Below, piece after piece: positions 54,501 through 64,000 of a stretch of DNA of 64,000 nucleotides (positions within the stretch are counted from its first letter, which is position 1; every line of letters starts with the position of its first letter). The stretch is from Albugo candida (lineage: Eukaryota; Oomycota; Peronosporomycetes; Albuginales; Albuginaceae). The notes beneath the pieces were generated by a model that was not told the origin of the DNA, searched no databases, and saw nothing but the letters and a program-made list of their open reading frames with translations. The DNA is taken from NCBI GenBank assembly GCA_905220665.1, contig CAJNAR010000177.1, forward strand, positions 124,001 to 188,000, in the 5' to 3' direction. The translations under genes and the position numbers were made by a program.

Positions 54501-55893
54501 ACAATCATGGGCCATCTTACTTTTTCCACGTTGTGCACTTGACGTACTCCAGATTGGTTTTTGTTTGGGAATGGTTCATGGGTGTATATGTGTGAAATTT
54601 GCGGCCACCAATGATTGCTGACAGCTCTAACTTCAACCACTACCTTATTTACATTGGTACGATTACTGCTGCGTAGCTTCATTATCCCTCGGAATAGTTT
54701 CAGGATTACCAACGTCAGAAGGATGAATGTTTTGTCATGATAATCCATGCCTTAGATACAAATCACTATAGCTGGTAGCGAGCAATTTACATTAATCTTA
54801 GGCTTACTCAAGGGGATGTGATAATCCTGAAAAGCGTTTCGTCACGATGACTACGTTTTGAAGGCCACAATAGTGAAAGGAATTACTTCGCGTATTTCTA
54901 CAGTTCGGGACTGTAATTTCACCCTTAGTTCAAAAATTTACCAGTTTGAATAGTCCGATTTCCAGAATGAACACTAGCTCGACTATTGCTCTGACAGGAT
55001 TCTCGATTTTCTATAGTTTGCCTCTCGCTCTTTCCGATAAAAGCAGATAGTGGCCAATCCATATTAAAGGAAACTTCTTGCTTGAGGGTACACTAATTCC
55101 GAACTTTCGTGCACATTGTATGGCATCGGTAGAGGATCGTCCAGTTCTTAATCAAGTGGCACTTTTATGAAACCCATTATTATTGTCTAACATTAGTGAA
55201 TTTCGTAGCTGACCTGGCCTCATGACTTATGGTTTCGATCGTGACCCCAGTTGCGATAATGAATTCTTTAGTAATTTCTACCTCAATTTGTCGGTATCGT
55301 TCCGCATTCAATGCTAATGTTTTGGCTGAATAGAGAATCGAGAACTTTCCGGAGCATTGATTTCTATCCCTATGTGTTATCCGTATGCCTCACAAGATAA
55401 AAAACGAATTCTCTTGATGGTATCATTTATTCCATCCAATCAGTTCATATGTTGTAAACCTATCTTGAACTTCGTGGTGGATTGTAAAAACATGTCCAGT
55501 ATGTAGTTTCCTGATCCACAACACAGAAGCAATTAACATCTTGGGTACCCTGTGCGGATGGTGAGAGTGTACGATGTTTCCGCTCTTTTTTGTTTTGTGG
55601 AATTCTCAATTTTGTAAAAGACTAAGGCTTCTCATGTCACCGAAATATGTGCAAGTACGGGTATTTGTGAACTGTTGCATCCAAAATGAAGCATCAGATT
55701 TCCTTTCCGATTGAAATGCGACTTATGCGACGCAACTCTGTAAAAAGGCTCCATCTATCGCGCTAAAAATTTCTTTATCTCATTGAATATTATGTTCAAT
55801 ATTGTTGTGAGAAATGGTCGTACCAACGCTTTCAATTTGGTATCTGTCCCGACCCTGCACGACTTCAAGGGGCGCATTTTACCCACGAAATAC
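51558..55893. other. Gene-poor degenerate region
   Basis: In 4.3 kb I can support no gene. All open frames are under about 105 codons and lack domains. Parts resemble 40.4-41.3 kb (for example 53.70-53.85 kb), so it is at least partly the duplicated tail of unit I. A short signal-peptide-like frame at 53890-54090 has no family support. No transposon protein or RNA gene was recognised. Confidence 0.45.
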
Positions 55894-58800
55894 TGTAGCC
55901 TCGATGTTCGCAGGCGGAGGTAAACTGGAAGTTAATATATTCTTGGTCCTTAGTTCGCAAACAGCTTTGCTACGATCATTCTAAGTAATTCTAAAAGGTA
56001 CTGGAAGCTCTTTTAGTGACGTCAGACGGTGACGTCATGAACATATCAGGAATATATGTAACCATACAAGCAATATGCGTTGTAATATCAACACTCCCAC
56101 TCACCGATAATGCTGTATGCGCTTGAGTCCTATGCCGCTTTCCTGCAGCAGATACTCAGTCGCTTGGACCCTAGAGCGTTCGTCAACATGACTGCTACGT
56201 GGTCCTCCGCAGAGATGTATTTGACCACAATGACGTCTCGATCCACGTTTCCCAAATAAAATGACGACAAATGTCGATGTGCTTGGTCCTGGAATTGTAC
56301 CTGCATTGTTAGCAAGTCTAATTGCACCCTAATTATATTCCCATACATACGTTGCTTCCACTTGCTCGAAACCGAATTCCTTGAGCAACGCACGAACCCA
56401 CAGCACTTCCTGCGCACACAGGATTAGAGCCATGTACTCCGTTTCTGCTGAGCTTAAATCCACCGTGCTTTGATACTTTGACTTGAAATCTTCTGGTGCG
56501 CCAGTATTCATCACCTTTGTCGCTGACACTGATTGTCGATCGTCGATATCACTTCCCCAGTCCGCGCCCGTGCATGCCGTAGCATGATCTAGCTAGCACT
56601 GCCATCGTAGGTGATTCCGTAGTCCTTTGTCGTCTTGAGATAGCGAAGAAACGAATGGCAGTCTTCTGATGCTGCATATCTGGGTTTGAGAAACGTGACA
56701 ACTACGTGACCACATACGCCACATTGGGGCGCGTACATGCTGTGATGTATAGCAAAAATACTATTAACGACCTGTACGGTTCGACTGCATTTGTGCTCTC
56801 TCGTCTTTTGCCTTTGGAGATTGTATCTTCGATAGCTTCAAACCCACTTCGCATGGCTAGATGAAGTTCTTAGCGTTATGCTGTTGAAACCTTTTTCCAA
56901 CGTCGTCGATGTACTGGGTCTGTCAAATCATCAGTGTACTGCCATTGCGGTCATGATCGATCTCAGTACCAAGAACAATTTTGACCTTGCCCAGTTCCTT
57001 TATCTTGAATGAGTTCTTCAGCGCTGCCTTCAAATCTTGAAAATCTTTGCTCCCTTTGGCAGCGATGATCATGTCGTCGACATATAGGCACACATAGATG
57101 TGAATTCACTGTTGACCCTGGACGTAGACATACTGATCTTCTCCGCTGCTTCTAAATCTAACCTTGGAAATACATCGTGGATTTTCTGGTTTCACTAACT
57201 TGCAGCTTGCTTGAGACCGTATATCGCCTTCGACAGCTTGCACATCATCTTTTTGGCGTTCCCTGTGTCGTAGAGCACTTCCGTGTATACCTCTTCCTTG
57301 AGATCGCTGTTCAGGAAAGCCGTGTCTGCATCCAGCTGTACTGCCACGTATCCATTCGCCACCACAACAGCCAGCATAACCCTGATAGAGATCATTTTTG
57401 CCAAGGGCTAGCACGTCTCGAAGAAGTCAACACCGAATTTCTTCTTGAACCCTATCGCAACAAGCCGATCGTTGTAGCGTATCAGTTGTTCGAACTCGCT
57501 GCTCTTTCTCGCAAAGACCCATCTGCATCTCATCGGGCAGACATCCTTCCTCCTTGGGACAGGCGTCCAAGACCCGTTTTCCGCGTTTGCATCGAGCTCT
57601 GCTTGTACCGCATGTATCCATTCGCGAATGTCATCGATATTCATCGCTTGAATATTTGTTGAGGGAGCATCATCCGCCTTACTAGAGCTTGCAGCGTAGA
57701 TTATTACTGCTTCAGTGGTAAGTCCTATATCGTCAATTCTGGTGCGCTTTGGAGAAGGTGGGCCATCGCTGCCTTCTCACACATATTCAATGCCATATAC
57801 ATTGTCCAACATAAAAAGGCTTCCGTGTGAGTGTCTTGATCGTTCCGTTCTATTTAAAACTATATCTGGTCTTCCTGGAATACTGTATCGGAGCTTGATA
57901 CACAGTCATCTCGCCCCCTGTTGCTATTCGATGTTCTCGGACGGGTAATTGAGGTATTCCGATACCTGTTTTATATGGAATTGATCCTATCTCGATATCA
58001 GGAGCGCTGTTTTCGTCGACATTTTCCAATGGCTCATCTTTATCGGGCGGACAGCCCACCGAACCCACTGCTTCGTCACTGCCCCGAATATACCTGAAGA
58101 TTAGTTCTTTCTCCGGTACCACCATGTCGTATACTCCATTAACCTCCCGCTCGTCCAGCTTTACAAAGCGCGATATAACAAACTTAGATATTTCTAGATC
58201 ATACACCCTGAAACTCTTTGTGTTCGCTGCGTACCCGAGAAATATACACAGGAATCTCTTTGATTCGAGTTTCGTCCTCTTGGCGTCATCAATGTGAGCA
58301 TACCCTTGCGAGCCATATACACGCAAATGCTGAATCCTTGTTTTCCTTTTAAATCAAACTCGAACTGTTTGACGACCGAGTTCGCAGATTAAGTGGACCT
58401 GTTGATCAAGTACACTAAAGTACTCACTGATTCAGCCGACCATTCAATAAACAAAATAGACACGTCCTTTTCATGTAGCATGCTCCGCGCATTTTCCATA
58501 ATCGTGCGATGCACCCGTTCCGAAACACGATTTTGTTGCGGGCTGTACGGCACCGTCCGCTGACGCATCACATATATCAGCAACCTTCTTGTTGAAAAAC
58601 TCCATCCCGTTGTCTGAACGCATACACTACAAGCGCTTGGGCCATTGATTCTCGTAGAAGTCCTTGGACGCGCATAGTCTAGAGGCCACCTCGCCCTTGT
58701 ATTTCATAAAGTAGACCACCACAAATCTCGAATAGTCGTCAACGAACGTTAGCAGAAATCTTTCACCACCCTTTGATACCGTCCTCATAGGTCCCTTTAA

Positions 58801-60453
58801 GTCCGTATGCTCTAGCTTTAACACGTATAATATCATCGTAAGTGACTGGGACGGGAATGCATTTACCGTCTGCTTTCCCTTCAAGCATCCACCGTACGGC
58901 TTCTCAATGCTCTTTTTCAACTCAGGCATACCGTTCGTAGCCCGCTGTCTATTGTCCATACTAGTCATCCCGGGGTGTCCCAAGAGAGCGTGCCAAAGCT
59001 CCCACTCACTATGTTCATATGCGTACTCCACAAGCTGAGCCTCTTCTTGCTGACAATTCAAAAAGTACGCTTTGCATACTTTCTTGCCACTTGCAATTGC
59101 GCGTTTGTCACTCCAAATGACACAGGATGAGCTCCGCATTTCCACCATCATACTACGTCTTGCCAGCTTTCCAACTGACAGTAAACGCCTGTCGAGTCCT
59201 GGGATGTACAGGACCTCGGCCATCTTTCTCTGTGGGCCATCCAAACCATTCAACTTGAGTGTCCCCATTCCAGCCAGCTGCGGCTTCTTGCCATCCACGA
59301 TAGAGACTTGTTGACTATCTCTCAACTACTTGGATCAAAGAGATCGCTCCGATGAGGTGTCGTGTGCGACCTAGCCCCACTGTGAATGATACATTCTTCA
59401 CATCGCCCTTCCCCAGCAGCAAACACAGCACCGTCTTCCTCGGTACTGATCCGCTTCGGACAGGCCCGCTTTAGTTTCCACCTTGGCCACACTTGAAGCA
59501 CTTTTCTTTATATCCATCTCCGTTACTCCGTGGACCGTTCGCTTTTCGACCGTTGCCATTGCCTCTCTTGAATCGTCCTGCATTCAGTTTGAACGCGCGT
59601 TGCGTAGTTTCCTTCTTCTCAAGTCGCTCGTACTCCTTCAGAATCTTCTACTTCACCTCGATCAACGTCACTTTCCTTAGCGTTTCCGCAATTGGCGAGA
59701 TAACCTCGTACTCCGCTGGGAGACTGATCAGCAGAAATACAAGCTTTCGAGCGTCATTCATGGGTCCTTGCCGCGTCGGCAACCTAAGTACCAGCTTGTC
59801 GTACAGACTAAGATGCTTGGCCATCGAAGTATTGTTTTTCATCTTGGACTCGTGCTGCCGTCTCGTCAGCTTTACACGGTTGTGTATCGTCGTCCGGTTG
59901 TAGAACTCGCGCAGCGTAGTCCATGCTTGCATGGCGGATCAAGCAGATCTGATCTTTATCTGGTGCTCCACTAAAATACCGAGGGCAAATAATCCGAGCT
60001 CCTTCATGTCGTCCCGTATCCACGAACCCACGACTCCGCGACTTCTGCATCCGGCTTCAAAATTTGTATATGCGCAAGCAGTACTTTCTTCGCCAGGGTC
60101 ATCCACATGGCGGATTCCCAGGGGAAGTAGATATCGTTTTCGAGGATGACGTTTGCCCTACTCGCAGACATCGTTCTACTGGTTGAAATGCGTGACAATC
60201 GACTTTAGCTGATAGCCTGTAGACTCGTGTGCGCAGGCTAAGGTAAACTTGAAGTTAATATATCCTTAGTTCTTTGTTCGCGAACAGCTTTTACTACTTC
60301 TAAGCCAATGAAAACCCTTCGATACTTCTAAGCACTTCTAAAACGTTCTGGAAGCTCCTTTAGTGATGTCGCCAACTCACGTCAGCCAGTGACCTCATGA
60401 TCATATCAGGAAAATATGTAACCATGCTAGCAATATGCGGTGCAATACCAACA
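55894..60453 (-). mobile_element. Copia-2 LTR retrotransposon, degenerate
   Basis: The 3' LTR is 55894-56093 (200 bp) and the 5' LTR 60218-60453 (236 bp), with ends TGTTG...CTACA on the minus strand. A purine tract GAGTGGGAG (56094-56102) precedes the 3' LTR, and GGCTATCAG after the 5' LTR is a plausible primer site. Minus-strand domains are a UBN2-type gag (59648-60170; MAKHLSLYDKLVLRLPTRQG), a zinc knuckle (CFKCGQGG near 59.49 kb), and GAG-pre-integrase/integrase (58627-59325; WHALLGHPGMTS, HTDLKGPMRTVS, VDDYSRFVVVYF). 58389-58583 has YSPQQNRVSERVHRTIMENAR. Reverse transcriptase runs from 57.64 kb to about 57.1 kb, and RNase H (STVDLSSAETEYMALILCAQEV) is at 56.33-56.5 kb. Several frameshifts interrupt it. 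No target-site duplication is visible. Confidence 0.85.
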
Positions 60454-60959
60454 TTTGGACTGACTACCCTATTTATCAGCGCATCGCGATTCAATTCATT
60501 ACCCATACATTGTGCTAGGCAACGAATGATAACGTTGCTATCCTGTTTGGCGAATGAAACCTCTCTCTAGCCAATTTTGCAGCAGTGTCAAGCTTGAGGA
60601 TGATTTTTTCACCACTTATCAAACCTACAGAATAGAGATAGTGTATACTATCATCAAAGTGACTTGCGTGCTCAGTGCAGGTAGCAGGGATGCGCGAGGT
60701 GCATGCGAGCATCATACTGGCATACAAAAACATAACCTACATGCATGATCGATTAAATCAGTACCAATCTGACAACTTGGGCAATTATCGCACGCCGTCT
60801 TTTATGTATTTCTTACCCTCTTTATCCGCGCATCGTAATTCTATGTATCACTCACTCACTGCAATTTAAATAACGATATTGTGTCAGTTTTTCGGCTCGT
60901 AATTTTACCATCTCGATCGGTGCTTGAAATCATCCGTTGTGCACGTATCAACCACACCA
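60454..60959. other. Spacer between two Copia elements
   Basis: Nothing is recognised in these 500 bp. Short open frames at 60515-60733 (minus) and 60554-60748 (plus) overlap each other and have no family resemblance. Confidence 0.4.
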
Positions 60960-63900
60960 TGTTGGAGGAACTTAAGAATGTGTTTTAGGTTTCTAGTCAC
61001 ACTTAGACCTTAATTTAAACGATTGGTTAAGATTTTAATTTTCTAAGAAACTTAAATCCCAGGTTTTGGTAATTCCCTGAAACACCGCATCTTCCCTCAC
61101 CTGCCAACAGGTTATGAGACCAACCAAGATTCCACTAGCCAAGACCATGGAAAAATCTAGCGGATCAGATGAGTCGAAGATGGACCGAATGATGTTGCTG
61201 CTGGAGACACTCGGAAATTGACTGGACAAGATCGAAACTGAGCGGAACGTCGGCTCGCTCGTACCAGCACCATCCGCGCGAGCAGAGAGCTTATTTGATG
61301 GACCGCGCAACCAAAGACAGGGTTTGACAATGTCATCCGTGGATGCAAAACCAATGCAGCATCGTGGAAGCGGGATGAGAAAAGCTTTGTCCATGCCATG
61401 CAACATAATGCGCTGGATGGGCTAAACCGTGTGAGATTCCCAGCACTAGGGATATGAAGCTAGCCAATCAGCCATTCTAAGGGAGAGAGACATACTCGGG
61501 ACTTGGAGCGTCGTTTACCCAATTGGATTTTCGTTTCTTGCGGCAACTATCGCACGCCCAGCAAGCATCCAGTGGAATGTGGAGTGAGGAGGTGAAGCTG
61601 GACTGCCTGGGACGGCATCTGAGCGGTAAAGCGCTCACTTATTACGAGCAGCAAGTCCCTCAATGGATGACTCAGTGCTCTAGCGTTGAAGAAGTGATGG
61701 ACCGGATTAACGAAGTATTCCCGCCCAACATCACCAGGACGCAGGCAACACGCCTTTTTACGGCCAAAAAACCGACTGGACGTTCTTGGAGTGAGCATTT
61801 TTTGTTCTTATCGGCACTTAGTGAAGCAGTCGGCGGAGTTGATGATATGCCCCTGGAAAGCGTTATCAAGTACTCAAAGCCTGATTTCAAACAAGCTCTC
61901 ATGGCCCGTGTCAGCACAATGAGAGAAGACGGTAGAAGGCAAGCCGAGGAACTGTGCCATTTTGCCCAGCTTATGGATTCGGAAACCATCAGTGATGCAC
62001 CAAGAGAGCCAAAGAAGTTTTCTAGAGACCGAGTCGGTGCGATAAGGGAATTTAAGCCGAAGAAGCGAATGCACTGCTTGCTACAATTGCGGAAAAAGTG
62101 GACACATGAAAAAGGATTGCCGGAGCCAGAGCTCCTCCAGTAGTGAAGACATCGTTATAGTAATTGGATGCAAAAGTACTACGCTGGAACAAGCGAAAAA
62201 AGTATGGATACTAGACAGCGGATCCAGCAGGCACCTTGTAACGGATGTAAACATGTCACAGCATCGTAAGAAGTTCACCGAATCATGCATACTTCCAAAT
62301 GGGACGGAAATGAGGTTGGGGTGGACAAGATCGGCGAAGATTATCGCAACAGTCAACGGTTTACAAGAAATTTCTATTGAACGATGTGCAACATTAGGAA
62401 CAACTCCCTTGGAATATTGTCTCGTATGGAAAGTTGGAGGCAAAAGGATGCAAATCGGCGTATCGCGAAGATGGATCGAGAGTAGTACGACGTACTGCTG
62501 ATGTTACGATCGTGTTAGAAGTAAATATGGTAAAAACGTTCGCGTTATCGAAACAGAAGGTCGGGAACGCGTATCCAGTGTTATGGATATACTCGCTACA
62601 ATTGAGTCCGTGGATGACGCAAACAAGCAGACGGGAAGTCTTCCACACTTCAATCAACGATTTGGTCATCTGAACTACGATACTATTGAGCGTATAGCAA
62701 AGTTTCCGGAATCAGGGATCGAGATTGATGACCATCGGCGATTGAAATGCCTTACTTACGCAGAAAGCAAGCAAACAAAGAACAGACAGTTTCGGAAAGA
62801 TACCGGTATAAACTCACCAACGGAAAGAATTGGTGGATTAATATGCAGTGATTTGAAGGGTCCGATTACGCCTCGAGACCGACGTGGAAATCGATATTTG
62901 GTCAATTTTATCGACTACAAGTAGAACTATTGTCGGGTTTTTTGGCCAAGGCTAAGAATGAAGCAGCAACGAAGTTTTAAGACTTCCTGACTTACTTCGG
63001 AAACGATTTAATTGCAAGATTTAAGCTCGACGAACTGATGGCGGCGCTGAGTACAAAAATGTGGACATTTTTGCAAAGATGAGGGAGTGCGAAGACAAAT
63101 TAGTGAGGCCGAAAATCAAGCATCGAATGGGAAAGGTGAACGAATGCATAGGACAGTCATGAACCTGGTGCGGTCTTTGATATTTGAAAACTCTATGGCG
63201 TTATAATTTTGGGGAGATACCGCTGAATATGCGACATATATCCTTAATAGAAGCCCAGCCAGAGCGAATAAAGGAAGACGATCCCTCTTGAAGGTTTTGA
63301 CTGGGAAGAATACAAGTCTTGCTGATGTCGTAACATTCGGCTCACCTTGTTCGGTTCGAATTCAAACTGGAAAAAAGTCTCTCGCAATGCGAAGTGAAGA
63401 AGGAATAGTTATCGGAAAATGCGATGAAACCAAAGGATACAAAGTGTTTTTACCCAAATCAAAGACTGTCATTATCACTCAACACATCCCAAATGTGGAG
63501 TCGACTATGGAAGGCGCAAATAGATTTGGAAATTCCAAGGGACGTCAACAGGATTTGACAGAGGTAGACGTGAATTCTCATGAGAATACCAAAGTTCAAA
63601 AGAAATCAATCACAACTGCCACAAGGCCGCGATCGGATCTGATCAAGAAAGATCCAAGAAGTAAGATGGTCACCAGAAACCAAGGAAGGAAAACTTCGTT
63701 TTAAGATATCGTGTCAGTGCTGATTGAGCCGGATCCGAAGACTACAATCAAGCAATGAAGTCAGTAAAGCATGTCGAATGGAAGGCGGCTGTAGACGCAG
63801 AACTAGCCTTACTGGAGAAAAACAGAACATGGACCATCGTACCAGTAACCAACGATATCAAAGCCTTACATACGAAGTGGGTATTCAAGAGAAAAACGGA

Positions 63901-64000
63901 CGCAAACGGCAATCTGGTACGCTTCAAGGCTAGAATGGTTGCCTGCGGGAATGAACAAGTATTCGGAGTCAACTACGACATGACATTTGCAGCAGTCATG
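60960..64000 (+). mobile_element. Copia-3 LTR retrotransposon (truncated by right edge)
   Basis: The proposed 5' LTR is 60960-61109, with perfect terminal inverted repeat TGTTGG...CCAACA. GGTTATGAGACC (61110-61121) follows immediately and resembles the initiator-Met-tRNA half-molecule primer site of copia. The gag start codon is at 61147. The main gag frame is 61523-62143 (GRHLSGKALTYYEQQVPQW), then a frameshifted zinc knuckle (H.C..CGKSGHMKKDC near 62.08 kb). Protease is at 62.2 kb (VWILDSGSSRHL), then integrase (FGHLNYDTIERIAKF; SDLKGPITPRDRRGNRYL). The post-integrase frame is 63288-63704, and the start of reverse transcriptase at 63756 onward has WTIVPVTNDIKALHTKWVFK and ARMVACGNEQVFGVNYDMTF. 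Several frameshifts or stops make it probably inactive, but it is better kept than Copia-1. Confidence 0.8.
61523..62143 (+). CDS. Copia-3 gag frame
   Basis: This open frame of 206 codons resembles retrotransposon gag capsid proteins (helical, WSEEVKLDCLGRHLSGKALTYY and KPTGRSWSEHFLFLSALSEAVGG). It is broken upstream by stops between ATG 61147 and 61523. It loses frame just before the zinc knuckle, which continues in the next frame at about 62070-62125. It assembles the virus-like particle in intact elements. Confidence 0.65.
   Translation: MDFRFLRQLSHAQQASSGMWSEEVKLDCLGRHLSGKALTYYEQQVPQWMTQCSSVEEVMDRINEVFPPNITRTQATRLFTAKKPTGRSWSEHFLFLSALSEAVGGVDDMPLESVIKYSKPDFKQALMARVSTMREDGRRQAEELCHFAQLMDSETISDAPREPKKFSRDRVGAIREFKPKKRMHCLLQLRKKWTHEKGLPEPELLQ

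Noticed and set aside
1..64000. tRNA, rRNA, CRISPR arrays or prokaryotic operon signals
   Set aside because: I looked for cloverleaf-type sequence, regularly spaced direct repeats and Shine-Dalgarno-led gene strings and found none. The window is eukaryotic with spliced genes.

Overview
This is nuclear DNA of a eukaryote, most likely an oomycete. A white-rust-like (Albugo-type) compact genome would fit, but the genus is an inference. The reasons are a GPCR fused to a phosphatidylinositol phosphate kinase (an architecture typical of oomycetes), spliced genes with introns of only about 35-80 nt and standard GT/AG ends, very short spacing between conserved genes, and accessory flanks full of retrotransposon wrecks and small secreted-protein families.

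Layout. 1-25.1 kb is a repeat-built accessory region. Its core is a tandemly duplicated unit: a secreted-protein gene (family A, minus strand) head-to-head with a DHHC palmitoyltransferase gene (plus strand). The copies are 1-1420 (effector cut by the window edge, DHHC remnant), 18.2-20.2 kb, 20.7-22.5 kb (both decayed) and 22.8-25.1 kb (best preserved). Insertions include a Mutator-like element with long inverted repeats and an 8-bp target duplication (1429-3087) and a dead LINE (about 3.65-6.95 kb). An unidentified gene (7.2-8.7 kb), a divergent family-B secreted protein (9.95-10.74 kb), about 4 kb of unresolved minus-strand coding remnants, a four-transmembrane protein (15.1-16.3 kb) and an alpha/beta-hydrolase (16.6-17.5 kb) lie between.

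25.6-38.5 kb is a dense block of conserved genes: GPCR-PIPK, a dual-specificity phosphatase, a zinc-finger/STPR-like protein, V-ATPase subunit G, the mitochondrial calcium uniporter (MCU), ATAD3, VPS26, an SR splicing factor and a SELENOF (Sep15)-like ER protein. Two pairs are head-to-head: MCU/ATAD3, both predicted mitochondrial, and SR factor/SELENOF-like. Exon-intron structures were worked out by hand for most of them.

37.9-51.6 kb is a second tandem duplication: SELENOF-like gene, linker, and family-B secreted protein, three times. In the second unit the SELENOF-like copy is split by a 6.25-kb Copia retrotransposon (41.67-47.92 kb). 51.6-55.9 kb has no gene I can support. 55.9-60.45 kb is a second degenerate Copia element on the minus strand, and 60.96 kb to the right edge is a third one on the plus strand, truncated by the window.

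The most unusual points are an ATAD3 whose N-terminus looks like an intramolecular-chaperone (Peptidase_S74/ICA) domain, a SELENOF homologue that has lost its Cys-x-Sec redox motif yet kept an ER-retrieval-like tail, and two independently amplified secreted-protein families, each linked to a duplicated housekeeping-type neighbour.
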